Assembly (NCBI RefSeq): GCF_021389955.1
Contig: NZ_CP089980.1
Location: forward strand, 4,273,001 to 4,337,000
Direction: 5' to 3'
Source: Fulvivirga maritima
GTDB taxonomy: Bacteria; Bacteroidota; Bacteroidia; Cytophagales; Cyclobacteriaceae
Length of the DNA: 64,000 nucleotides
Under the pieces are notes generated by a model. It was not told where the DNA came from. It saw only the letters and a list, made by a program, of their open reading frames with translations, and did not search any database. This document shows, one piece after another, positions 46,766-55,829 of this stretch. Numbering within the stretch: position 1 is the first letter of the stretch; each line of letters opens with the position of its first letter. The position numbers were made by a program, and so were the translations under genes.

Positions 46766-47788
46766 ATGGCATTAACTCCTGAAGGCATACTTTCGGACCT
46801 TAAGAATAAAAAATATTCACCTGTTTATTTCTTTCAGGGTGAGGAAACATACTATATAGACCTGCTTACAGATTACATAGAGGATAATGTGCTTACCGAT
46901 ACGGAAAAAGGTTTTAATCAGATTATCCTTTATGGTCGAGATGTGCAGATGAATGAGGTGCTTACTAATGCTCGCCGCTTCCCCATGATGGCTGAGCGGC
47001 AAGTGGTAATAGTAAAAGAAGCTCAGAATATTTCAGATATTAATAAAGAATCTGGACAAAAACTGCTAATAGATTACATCAAAAATCCGGTGGGGTCTAC
47101 TATTTTGGTGTTTGCTCACAAGAATAAATCGCTGGATAAGCGGAAAAGTCTGGGCAAGTTAATAGAAAAACATGCCGTAGCGCTCACTACCAAAAAGCTA
47201 TATGATAATCAGGTACCTGCCTGGGTAGAGAAATACCTGAAGTCAAAAGGCTTTAGTGCTACTACTAAGGCTATTCAAATGCTTTCTGACTCTATAGGTA
47301 ATGACCTGGAAAGGCTTGCTAATGAGGTAGACAAGATCTTGATTAACTATAAAGAGAAAATAGAGATCAATGAAAGCATAGTGCAGAAGTATGTGGGCAT
47401 TAGTAAAGATTATAATGTTTTTGAACTGCAAAAGGCACTAATAGCTAAAGATGTAGTAAAGGCCAATCAAATTATTAATTACTTTGAGGCTAATGATAAG
47501 AAGAATCCTATTATACCTATTATAGCAGTGCTTTTTTCGTTTTACAGTAAGCTGCTGATGGTGGTAGGGTCTAAAGACAGGTCTGAGCGCAACCTGGCTT
47601 CTGTGCTCAAAGTGAATCCTTATTTTGTGAAAGACTATTTGCTGGCCGCCAGAAATTATTCTCCAGCACAGGTGATCAACAACATACATTATATAAAAGA
47701 TGCCGATTTAAAATCTAAAGGAGTGGGGAATGCTTCTGCTTCTGATGGGCAGCTTCTAAAAGAATTGGTTTTTAAACTTTTACACTGA
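46766..47788 (+). CDS. holA: DNA polymerase III subunit delta
   Basis: A 340-residue clamp-loader subunit, the usual length. It opens the beta sliding clamp together with delta' and the tau/gamma subunits. Recognisable parts are the N-terminal PVYFFQGEETYYIDLL, the AAA-like fold without a working P-loop, SDSIGNDLERLANEVDKI near 180-197, and the C-terminal helical collar domain (DADLKSKGVGNASASDGQLL). I use the ATG at 46766 because the family begins close to this point and a promoter element lies just before it. It stands as a single gene between the lipoprotein and the large TPR gene. Confidence 0.92.
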   Translation: MALTPEGILSDLKNKKYSPVYFFQGEETYYIDLLTDYIEDNVLTDTEKGFNQIILYGRDVQMNEVLTNARRFPMMAERQVVIVKEAQNISDINKESGQKLLIDYIKNPVGSTILVFAHKNKSLDKRKSLGKLIEKHAVALTTKKLYDNQVPAWVEKYLKSKGFSATTKAIQMLSDSIGNDLERLANEVDKILINYKEKIEINESIVQKYVGISKDYNVFELQKALIAKDVVKANQIINYFEANDKKNPIIPIIAVLFSFYSKLLMVVGSKDRSERNLASVLKVNPYFVKDYLLAARNYSPAQVINNIHYIKDADLKSKGVGNASASDGQLLKELVFKLLH

Positions 47789-47889
47789 TGTAATGTTTAA
47801 TCCTTTTTATATAAAAATGTTAAGGGTATAAATAACTTTTTCTTTTCTTTTCGTTAATTAAGTCAGAGTAAAGATTCTATAGAAAATAT

Positions 47890-50800
47890 ATGCTATATAA
47901 ATACAGTTTCGGTTTAATTTTCCTGCTATTCCTCTCATTTTATAGTCAGGCGCAAAATTCTTTATACCAAAAAGAAGAAAACGCGCTTTACAGGAAAGGG
48001 TTGGAGCTTTTAGATAAGTCTAACTACACCGCGGCCAGAGAGGTGTTTGAAGAATACATAGAGCAATCAGATGATGATATTAAAAAAGCTAATGCAGAGT
48101 ACTACATCGCTTTTTGTGCTTTAAACCTTTATAATCCTGATGGTGAAAAGCTCATTTCTGATTTCATTCAAGAAAATGAACATAATCCAAGAGCGTCATC
48201 GGCCTATTTTGATTTGGGTAATTTCTACTTCAGTCAGGGCAGTCATAAAAAGGCGATAGAATACCTTTCTAAGGTGAAACTATCAGACTTGTCATTAAAA
48301 GAGCGTGATGAGACTCGTTTTAAACTGGGATATTCTCATTTTTCCAGACAGGAATTTGATGATGCGCTTCGTTACTTTAACCCCATTAAAAATGGAGATA
48401 ATCCTTATTCGGCTGCTTCTAGCTACTATGCCGGTTTTATTGAATATGAAAAGGGAGAGTATAATGAAGCTGTTACCGATTTAAGAAGAGCAGAAAAGAA
48501 TGACTCTTACAAGGCGGTAGTTCCGGGCATGATTGCCAAAGTCTATTATAAACAAAAGAAATATGAAGAGCTCATTCAGTACAGTGATCAGGTGCTGGCA
48601 AGTAGCAAGGTTTCTCAAACAGACTTCTACCTGCTAACAGCAGATGCCTATTTTAACCTTGAAAAATATGCTAAGGCATCAGAATTTTATGACAGATATA
48701 CTGATAAGCTAAGAAATCCGCCAATAGATGTTAGGTATCGCATAGGGTACTCTAATTATAGATTAGGTAATAACGAAGTGGCTATTACTAATTTAAAACA
48801 AGCCGCTTCTGAGCGTGATAGCATTGGTATTTATGCTTCTTATTATTTGGGGATTTTATATTTGAAAGAAGGCAATAAACTCTATGCGCTAACAGCTTTT
48901 GACAATACCCGAAAAAATCAGATTAATAAGCAGCTGCGCGAAGAAGGAGCGTATCAGTACGGAAAAATCAATTATGATCTGGAGCGCTCAGAAGAGGCAA
49001 TTCATGCTTTTGAAGAGTTTATACAGACCTATCCAAACAGTAAGCATGCTGATGAGGTAAATGATTTGTTATCAGCTTCATACCTCAATTCTAATAATTA
49101 TAACCTGGCCATTGACCATATTGAAAAAATGAATTTCATGAATGAGTCATTGAAAAAGGTGTACCAAAAGGCTACTTTCTATAAAGGAGCAGAGTTATTT
49201 AACCAGGCAGAATACCAGCAGGCCGTTAGTTATTTTGAGAAATCATTGAGGTACCCGCTTAGTCCGGAGTTTAAAGCCCAAGCTAACCTATGGATGGCAG
49301 AAGCCTATTCCGTTGGTCAAAAGTATGAAGAAGCCATTCCTTATTATAGAGCCATTATTAATGATAGCTATGGCAAAAATTCTCAGTATGGCTTAAAAGC
49401 TCGTTATGGTTTAGGCTATGCTTATTATAACACTAAAAAATACAATGATGCTTTACAGCAGTTCAGGACTTATGTAAATCAACTGGAAAACAGTACGGAC
49501 AAGCAGTATTATGATGACGCCTTACTACGTGTGGGTGATTGTTATTATGTTTCTAAACTGTATAAAGACGCACTTACCTATTATCAACGAGCTATTCGCT
49601 ATAATAAGGTAGATAATGATTATGCACACCTTCAGGCAGGCGTGGTAATGGGCCTTATGGATAATGTAGAAGGCGCTAAAGAGGAGTATGATTATGTGAT
49701 TAAAAACTATCCGCAATCTAGATACTATGATGATGCCATGTTTGAAAAAGGGCAACTGAGCTTCCAAAATGGTCAGTATAAAGAAGCCGTTCAGGATTTC
49801 TCTAACCTGATAGCCAAGAAGCCGTCTAGCCAATTTGTGCCTTATGCCTATATGAGAAGAGCATCTTCTAACTATAACCTACAAGAATATGATAAGTCTA
49901 TAGAAGATTATGAGACAATTCTAGAGAAATATGTATCTCATTCTGTAGCTAAAGAGGTGTTGCTGCCTTTGCAAGATGTACTCAATATGCAGAGCAGAGC
50001 CAGCGAGTTTGATAAGTACCTGGCGATGTATAAAAATGCTAATCCTGAGACCAAAGGCCTGGAAAATGTAGAATATGAAACAGCCAGAAACCAGTATTTT
50101 AATCAGGGGTATAAAAGAGCCATTGAGCTTTTCAGCGAATACGTGAAAAACTATCCTGAAAATGCCAAAGCAGTAGAAGCGCGATATTATATTGCTGAGT
50201 CTTATTATAGACTTAATGATTATGAGCAAGCCTTACAGGTCTATAACCGATTACTCTCTGAAGGTACATTCAATCAGCTAAGCAGAGTGGTAGATCGTGT
50301 AGCCGAAATTGAGTTTAAGAGCGGTAGGTATGAAAATGCCATCTATTTCTATTATAAACTGGTAGCTACAGCTAATACTAAAAAAGAGCAATATTACGGT
50401 TGGGCAGGATTAATGGAGTCTTATTATAATATGGGCGAATATGATTCTACCAGACATTATGCTAATGTCATTCTGGAGCGAGGTAATGTAAACATCAGCT
50501 CTCAGAATAAAGCCTCTTTGTATCTTGGTAAAGCGGCTTACGCCAAAGGAGAATTAGAAACGGCTAAAGATGAGTTTATTAATACCCTGAACACTGCCAA
50601 AGATGGTAATGGGGCAGAGGCTCAGTATCTGCTGGCTAAAATCTTCTATGAGTCTAAAAACTATCAGCAATCTATAGAATCATTAATAGACCTCAATCAG
50701 AATTTTACAGCCTATCAGGTGTGGGTAGGTAAGTCATTTTTACTATTGGCTGATAATTATATCGCACTTAAAGATTACTTCCAGGCTAAGGGTACTTTAA

Positions 50801-50955
50801 ATTCAATTATTGAGAATTTCCCATTAGAAAGTGTGAAAGATCAGGCGCGTGAAAAGCTCAGAAAAGTACAGGAGCTTGATGCCGCCGAAAAATCAAAATC
50901 CACATCAGAAGCAGATAGTCTTACTATTGATATGAAAGATGTTGACAACCAGTAA
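47890..50955 (+). CDS. Large tetratricopeptide-repeat protein, exported
   Basis: A 1021-residue protein with a signal peptide (LIFLLFLSFYSQAQ) and then about 25 TPR units to the C-terminus, for example YYAGFIEYEKGEYNEAVTDL and YYIAESYYRLNDYEQALQVY. It is probably periplasmic. Long TPR superhelices like this act as scaffolds for envelope assemblies. The next gene, an outer-membrane barrel, begins 37 nt downstream, and the pair is followed by the TonB-energising genes. The exact partner is unknown. Confidence 0.9.
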   Translation: MLYKYSFGLIFLLFLSFYSQAQNSLYQKEENALYRKGLELLDKSNYTAAREVFEEYIEQSDDDIKKANAEYYIAFCALNLYNPDGEKLISDFIQENEHNPRASSAYFDLGNFYFSQGSHKKAIEYLSKVKLSDLSLKERDETRFKLGYSHFSRQEFDDALRYFNPIKNGDNPYSAASSYYAGFIEYEKGEYNEAVTDLRRAEKNDSYKAVVPGMIAKVYYKQKKYEELIQYSDQVLASSKVSQTDFYLLTADAYFNLEKYAKASEFYDRYTDKLRNPPIDVRYRIGYSNYRLGNNEVAITNLKQAASERDSIGIYASYYLGILYLKEGNKLYALTAFDNTRKNQINKQLREEGAYQYGKINYDLERSEEAIHAFEEFIQTYPNSKHADEVNDLLSASYLNSNNYNLAIDHIEKMNFMNESLKKVYQKATFYKGAELFNQAEYQQAVSYFEKSLRYPLSPEFKAQANLWMAEAYSVGQKYEEAIPYYRAIINDSYGKNSQYGLKARYGLGYAYYNTKKYNDALQQFRTYVNQLENSTDKQYYDDALLRVGDCYYVSKLYKDALTYYQRAIRYNKVDNDYAHLQAGVVMGLMDNVEGAKEEYDYVIKNYPQSRYYDDAMFEKGQLSFQNGQYKEAVQDFSNLIAKKPSSQFVPYAYMRRASSNYNLQEYDKSIEDYETILEKYVSHSVAKEVLLPLQDVLNMQSRASEFDKYLAMYKNANPETKGLENVEYETARNQYFNQGYKRAIELFSEYVKNYPENAKAVEARYYIAESYYRLNDYEQALQVYNRLLSEGTFNQLSRVVDRVAEIEFKSGRYENAIYFYYKLVATANTKKEQYYGWAGLMESYYNMGEYDSTRHYANVILERGNVNISSQNKASLYLGKAAYAKGELETAKDEFINTLNTAKDGNGAEAQYLLAKIFYESKNYQQSIESLIDLNQNFTAYQVWVGKSFLLLADNYIALKDYFQAKGTLNSIIENFPLESVKDQAREKLRKVQELDAAEKSKSTSEADSLTIDMKDVDNQ

Positions 50956-50992
50956 AAAAAGGAATTCAAAAGCTAAAGTAGAGCAAGATCAA

Positions 50993-52648
50993 ATGAATAA
51001 GATTCTTATATACGTTATTCTGTGTTTATGCCCTGTAGCATCAGTATTTGCTCAGGATGGCTGGGGAGAAGAAGATGGCGAGATTGAAGATGTAGAAATT
51101 GAAATCGTAAAAGATTTACAAATCACGCTACCTACGGCTAACAGAAACTTTGAGAAAATACCACCGGTAAGCGGCCAAGAAAAACCTGCCAACCTGGAGT
51201 ATTTTTTTAATAACATCAATTTTTCTTTGCCTGATGTAGATGTGAGAATGCGCCCGCTGCGTATTAAATCCGAGCGTTTGAATAAGCTGTATGGTAATTA
51301 TGTAAAAGCCGGTTTTGGTAATTATGTAACTCCTTATTTAGAAGGCTATTTTAATAATAAGAGGAGCAAGCAGTATAGCTATGGTGCGCATTTCAATTAT
51401 TTAAACTCCAAAAAAGGCCCTGTAGATGGAGATAACTCAGGCTCTGGCAAGATGGATGTAGATGTTTTTGGTAAGTATTTTACTAAGAATGCCACTTTTA
51501 GCGGAGAAGCTGGTTTCGATAGGAGAAATTATCATTTCTATGGTTATCCTGAAGGAATTGAGCTAGATGAAGATACGCTTGATCAGCATTTTAATGATTT
51601 TTATATTCAGGCTCAGGTAGAGAGTGCCAATAAAAAATCGCCTTTTCATTACACCTTTGGCGGTCGTTTTGATAGACTGGGAGATAACTATGAAGCAGTA
51701 GAAACAGAAGGTCAGCTTTTCCTGAAAAGTAAATATGACCTTAGTGAGGAAGCTTTTATTAAACTAGGAGCCTCACTTTCAGCCTCTGGCCGTGATGATG
51801 AGTTTATAGACAGCCAAAGCAGAACCCTTTTTAAGATTAACCCTACTGTAGGTTTTAATCTGGAAGGCTTTAAAGTAGAGGCTGGTTTTAACCTGGCTTA
51901 TGAAAATGATAGCCTGGGAGACGGCAACACCATGCATTTTTACCCTATGGCAAAAGCCAGCTATCCGTTCACTGATGACATTATGATCTATGCAGGTATT
52001 AGAGGAGATATGGAGAAAAATACCCTTCGCTCTATGTCACAGATGAACCCTTACCTCAATGCAAATGTCCCTATTTATCATTCTAACAAAGATTTTGATT
52101 TGTTTGGTGGATTAAAAGGTAAACTGGGGACTACCGTGGCGTTTGAAGCTGGCCTGAGCATAGCTAATTATAAGAACATGTACTTCTTTGTAAATGACTC
52201 TACAGATCAGTCTAAATTTGATATTCTTTATGATGAAGGAAACACAGCCGTTGTAAATATCTTCGGTCAAATAGGTATCAATTCATCTGAGAAGTTAAGA
52301 GTAGCTGTTCGTGCTGATTATTGGGGCTATGGCACTGATGGTATAGATGAAGCCTGGCATAAGCCTAACTACAAGCTTTCTACCCTGGCCACTTATAATC
52401 TGTATAACAAATTGTTGTTTAATGCGGAGCTGTATGCCTTTGGCGGCATCAAGGGCAGAAAAACCAATGGTGATGCTGTAAACTTGAGTCCAGCTTTGGA
52501 CTTTAACCTTAAAACAGAGTATCTGGTGTCTGATCAGGTATCAGTTTTCCTTCAGTTTAATAACATATTTGGTAAAGAATATGAGCTGTATTATAACTAT
52601 CCAGCCAGGTCTTTACAATTTATGGCAGGACTAACCTATAATTTTTAA
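50993..52648 (+). CDS. Outer-membrane beta-barrel protein (TonB-dependent-receptor-like)
   Basis: A 551-residue protein starting at the ATG at 50993, which is followed by a good signal peptide (MNKILIYVILCLCPVASVFA). After an acidic segment (EEDGEIEDVEIEIV) the rest alternates as a large barrel of about 20 strands, ending in aromatic residues (LQFMAGLTYNF), the expected barrel signal. No plug domain or TonB box is seen, so it is not a standard receptor but resembles the barrel half. It is likely co-transcribed with the TPR protein upstream. An in-frame ATG at 50939 overlapping the TPR gene gives a hydrophilic leader and is not favoured. Confidence 0.83.
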   Translation: MNKILIYVILCLCPVASVFAQDGWGEEDGEIEDVEIEIVKDLQITLPTANRNFEKIPPVSGQEKPANLEYFFNNINFSLPDVDVRMRPLRIKSERLNKLYGNYVKAGFGNYVTPYLEGYFNNKRSKQYSYGAHFNYLNSKKGPVDGDNSGSGKMDVDVFGKYFTKNATFSGEAGFDRRNYHFYGYPEGIELDEDTLDQHFNDFYIQAQVESANKKSPFHYTFGGRFDRLGDNYEAVETEGQLFLKSKYDLSEEAFIKLGASLSASGRDDEFIDSQSRTLFKINPTVGFNLEGFKVEAGFNLAYENDSLGDGNTMHFYPMAKASYPFTDDIMIYAGIRGDMEKNTLRSMSQMNPYLNANVPIYHSNKDFDLFGGLKGKLGTTVAFEAGLSIANYKNMYFFVNDSTDQSKFDILYDEGNTAVVNIFGQIGINSSEKLRVAVRADYWGYGTDGIDEAWHKPNYKLSTLATYNLYNKLLFNAELYAFGGIKGRKTNGDAVNLSPALDFNLKTEYLVSDQVSVFLQFNNIFGKEYELYYNYPARSLQFMAGLTYNF

Positions 52649-52960
52649 ATAGAAACCTTAACGTACAGATCTCAAGCCTCCAAATGGAGGTTTGATGTAT
52701 AAAATGAGATAAATTCTATATCACTCATTAATAAAAGTGCTATTAAACAGGATATAACCATTTGATGCTAAGTTCTTTTTGCTGATAAAAGATCTAGTTT
52801 TTATATATTTAGCCTGAATTATGAGTGGTTTTGCAGTAATTGGTTACTATAGCTGAAAATTTATATATTGTAACCCTTATTGTGTAATTTGTCACAGTCA
52901 AAAATTCAACTATTTTTGTACGTATTTTTTTAATAGAGAGCAACCTTAAAGATTCAACCA
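52649..52960. other. Intergenic stretch: hairpin and promoter, no gene
   Basis: This 312-nt space has a hairpin at 52672-52695 (CTCAAGCCTCC with GGAGGTTTGA, loop AAAT), a possible terminator of the barrel gene without a T tract, and the SPOR-operon promoter at 52888-52918. I see no coding frame or other structure in it. Confidence 0.6.
52888..52918 (+). promoter_or_regulatory. Promoter of the SPOR-exbB-exbD-tonB operon
   Basis: TTTG (52888-52891) is followed after 19 nt by TATTTTTG (52911-52918), an exact fit to the Bacteroidota TTTG-N17-23-TAnnTTTG promoter. It lies 43 nt before the ATG of the SPOR gene. Confidence 0.75.
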
Positions 52961-53806
52961 ATGGCAAAGAAGAAAAAAGATGAACTAGACGAGAATGATG
53001 AATTGCATCAGGAAAATGATAATATAAATGAAGCTGATGATAACTTTGGTTTGCCCGATGTAGATTTCGAACCTTTAGATAGATCAAAAGAGGAGGATCC
53101 TTACCAGGAAGAAGAGGAGTTACAGGAAGAGGAGCAACAGGAAGAAGAAACCAACTCATATCAGGAGGAGGAGAATCAATATGCTGAAGAGAAAGAAACA
53201 GTATATTATGAACCAGAGTCTAATGAAGAAGAGCCTTGGGAGAAAGAAGAAGAGGAAAGTACTTATGAGCCTGGTAGCTACACTCCACCAGAGCAAGAAA
53301 GTTCTGTAGTGCCTAAAGTGTTAGGTATTTTAGTGGTGGTTTTAGTAGCAGCTATAGCAGTATGGTACTTTATGTTTTACCAACCACAACAAGAAGCCGA
53401 AGAGGCAAGAATAGCGCAGGAACAAGCAGATCAGGCCATGAAAGCTCAAGCAGAGAAAGATAAAGCAGAGCAAGAGAGGCTGGCACGAGAGCAAGCCGAA
53501 AGAGAAGCTGCTGCTGCACAAGCGGCTGAAGATGCTGAGCCTAAAATCGGTACTATAGAAACAATTTCATCAAGAACGGGACGTTACTATGTGGTAATTG
53601 CCAGTGCCCTGGATGGCGATTTGGCAATGGATCATGCTAAAAAATTAAGTAAACAAGGTTTGAATGCCACCATAATAGAGCCGTTCGGGAAAAGTAAATT
53701 TCACCGTATAGCTATTAAAAGTAATGACGACTGGACAGCAGCTCAGAATGAAGCTAATGATCTGAAAGCTGAGTATGGTGATGGCGTTTGGGTAATTAGA
53801 TATTAA
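52961..53806 (+). CDS. Single-pass membrane protein with C-terminal SPOR domain
   Basis: A 281-residue protein. Residues 1-115 are cytoplasmic and extremely acidic (many EE and QEEE runs). One membrane helix lies at about 118-142 (VLGILVVVLVAAIAVWYF). A charged Gln/Glu/Ala helical linker follows to about 190. The C-terminal SPOR domain (about 205-281) starts GRYYVVIASALDGDLAMDHA and ends DGVWVIRY. SPOR domains bind denuded peptidoglycan glycans, often at the division septum. It starts the operon with exbB, exbD and tonB; the exbB start is 1 nt after its stop. The coupling suggests the TonB motor may be anchored to or positioned by peptidoglycan. Confidence 0.9.
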   Translation: MAKKKKDELDENDELHQENDNINEADDNFGLPDVDFEPLDRSKEEDPYQEEEELQEEEQQEEETNSYQEEENQYAEEKETVYYEPESNEEEPWEKEEEESTYEPGSYTPPEQESSVVPKVLGILVVVLVAAIAVWYFMFYQPQQEAEEARIAQEQADQAMKAQAEKDKAEQERLAREQAEREAAAAQAAEDAEPKIGTIETISSRTGRYYVVIASALDGDLAMDHAKKLSKQGLNATIIEPFGKSKFHRIAIKSNDDWTAAQNEANDLKAEYGDGVWVIRY

Positions 53807-53807
53807 T

Positions 53808-54488
53808 ATGATTTTTGCACAAATAACTACAAGTACTGATACTATCGCCAATGTAGCATCAGAGCCAGAATCTGTATCTGTTTTAGACCTTCTCTTTCAG
53901 GGAGGGTTTATGATGGTGCCGATCTTAATATTGTCTATAATGGCGGTTTATATTTTTGTAGAAAGAATACTTACCATTAGCAAGGCAGAAAAAACTCCCG
54001 ATGGCTTTATGTCTAAAATCAGAGATTTAGTTGAAAAAGGAGACATCAGCGCAGCTAAGGTGTACTGTAAAGAATATGACTCACCTACTGGTCGTATGAT
54101 TGAAAAGGGATTATCACGAATAGGCAGTCCTTTGAAAAATATTGAAGTAAGCATCGAAAACGTAGGTAAAATAGAACTGTTTAAGCTGGAAAAGAACCTT
54201 TCTCTTATGGCTACCATTTCAGGGTCGGCCCCTATGTTAGGCTTTTTAGGTACTGTAATAGGTATGATAGATGCCTTTATAGCCATCGCTCAGGAAGAAG
54301 GTTCTGTAAGTCCTAAGTTGCTCTCAGAAGGGATTTACACAGCTATGGTTACTACGGCCGCAGGTCTTTTTGTGGGTATTTTGGCTTACCTGGGGTATAA
54401 TTACCTGGTAGCTAAGGTGCAAAAAGTGGTGCATAAGATGGAATATAATTCTGTTGATTTTATAGATTTATTACAAGAACCGCGTTAA
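53808..54488 (+). CDS. exbB: ExbB/TolQ-type proton channel subunit
   Basis: A 226-residue MotA/TolQ/ExbB-family inner-membrane protein with three membrane helices: about 28-48, 138-160 and 172-195. Conserved parts are the loop ISGSAPMLGFLGTVIGMIDAF and GIYTAMVTTAAGLFVGILAY, with the usual Thr residues of the proton path. With ExbD it makes the motor that energises TonB. It lies between the SPOR gene and exbD, with a gap of 10 nt to the latter. Confidence 0.93.
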   Translation: MIFAQITTSTDTIANVASEPESVSVLDLLFQGGFMMVPILILSIMAVYIFVERILTISKAEKTPDGFMSKIRDLVEKGDISAAKVYCKEYDSPTGRMIEKGLSRIGSPLKNIEVSIENVGKIELFKLEKNLSLMATISGSAPMLGFLGTVIGMIDAFIAIAQEEGSVSPKLLSEGIYTAMVTTAAGLFVGILAYLGYNYLVAKVQKVVHKMEYNSVDFIDLLQEPR

Positions 54489-54498
54489 TCAAAACTCT

Positions 54499-54888
54499 AT
54501 GGCTCTTAAATCAAAACATCAGGTAGAACCTATGTTCAGCATGTCTTCCATGACAGATATTATATTTCTGCTGCTCATATTTTTCATGCTTACCTCATCG
54601 TTTATTACGCCCTCAGGCTTGCCGGTAAATTTACCATCTAGCAAGGCGGCTACCGTAGAGATGCAAAAGGTATCTATTACTATCACTAAAGATCTGGATT
54701 ACTTTGTGAATGATAAAAAAGTAAGCCAAAGCATGGTAGAAGCGGAACTAAAAAGGCAATTAGTAGGTAATGAAGGGGTAGTGGTTTTACATATTGATGA
54801 AACAGTACCTACAAAAAACCTTGTAGAAGTGGCAGGAATAGCTACCGCTTTGGAAGCTAAAGTATCTATAGCTACAAGACCAAACTAA
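54499..54888 (+). CDS. exbD: ExbD/TolR-type subunit
   Basis: A 129-residue protein with a single N-terminal membrane helix carrying the essential Asp (SSMTDIIFLLLIFFMLTSSF, the Asp in MTDI) and a periplasmic domain ending near AKVSIATRP. It pairs with ExbB. It sits 10 nt after exbB and 6 nt before tonB. Confidence 0.93.
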   Translation: MALKSKHQVEPMFSMSSMTDIIFLLLIFFMLTSSFITPSGLPVNLPSSKAATVEMQKVSITITKDLDYFVNDKKVSQSMVEAELKRQLVGNEGVVVLHIDETVPTKNLVEVAGIATALEAKVSIATRPN

Positions 54889-54894
54889 AAAAAT

Positions 54895-55773
54895 ATGGAA
54901 GCAGGAGAGGAAACTAAAAATAAAAGAGCAGGACTAATAGTAGCGGCATTATCACATGCGGTAGTGTTACTGATATGTCTGTTTATTTTAGCGTGGAAAG
55001 CACCAGATCCTCCACTTCCAGAATATGGTATTATGGTCAACTTTGGTACTAGCAATATAGGTTCTGGCGATGTACAGCCTACTCAGCCTGTTAGTACTTC
55101 TGAGGAGACTGAAGATTCTGCTCCTGAGCCCACACCGGAAACAGCTGAAGAAGTAGTAGAGGAGGTAAGCGAAGCTGAACCTGCAGAAACAGCAGAGCCA
55201 GTGGCACAGCCTGTAAGTTCTACACCAGTAAGTACACAGCCCAGTCCTGATGTGCAGCCAGTAGAAAAAGAAACGCCTAAGAAGCCAGAAGTAAAAGAAG
55301 AAAAGAAAGTAGAACCTAAAAAGGAAACTACGCCAAAACCAGCCACTAAACCAGCTAATGGCGCCGATGGTAAAGACGGAGACAATAAAACGCCTCAAGA
55401 TGCTAACCAAGGGAATAGTGATGGCAAAGAAGGAGACCAAGGTAAAGAAGAAGGATCATTAGACTCACGAGCTTTGGTAGGTAGCACCTGGAATGGTTCT
55501 GGTTCATCGCTATCTATGACAGGCTGGATGTGGGATTACATTCCAAAACCTTCTGATGATTCTGATGAAAACGGAAGAATTGTGTTCCAGGTGAAAATAG
55601 ATGATCGTGGTGAGATACTTCAGGTAAAAACATTAGAAAGAAGTGTAAGCCCTGCAGTAGAGAAAATATATAAGGCTGAAGTAGAAAGACTAACTTTTAG
55701 TAAAACTGCTGATAACACCAATACAGCCCCCGTATCTACAGGTACTATTACTTTCAATATTAAGTCTAAGTAA
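54895..55773 (+). CDS. tonB: TonB-like energy-transducing protein
   Basis: A 292-residue protein with an N-terminal membrane anchor (about 12-34: LIVAALSHAVVLLICLFILAW, including a His), a long Pro/Glu/Thr/Lys-rich spacer (about 55-190), and a C-terminal TonB-like domain (about 220-292: RIVFQVKIDDRGEILQVKTL). The spacer is suited to span the periplasm. It would carry energy from ExbBD to receivers such as the SusC protein at 59.5 kb. It is the last gene of the motor operon; folC follows 56 nt later. Confidence 0.9.
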   Translation: MEAGEETKNKRAGLIVAALSHAVVLLICLFILAWKAPDPPLPEYGIMVNFGTSNIGSGDVQPTQPVSTSEETEDSAPEPTPETAEEVVEEVSEAEPAETAEPVAQPVSSTPVSTQPSPDVQPVEKETPKKPEVKEEKKVEPKKETTPKPATKPANGADGKDGDNKTPQDANQGNSDGKEGDQGKEEGSLDSRALVGSTWNGSGSSLSMTGWMWDYIPKPSDDSDENGRIVFQVKIDDRGEILQVKTLERSVSPAVEKIYKAEVERLTFSKTADNTNTAPVSTGTITFNIKSK

Positions 55774-55829
55774 GGTTTTAAAACTCTGGTTTTATTTGTG
55801 ACATTTGTCAATCTTTTAGCTATTGATAT

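Noticed and set aside
54988-55440. 150-codon minus-strand frame inside tonB
   Set aside because: Complement of the Pro/Glu/Lys spacer; a low-complexity shadow.
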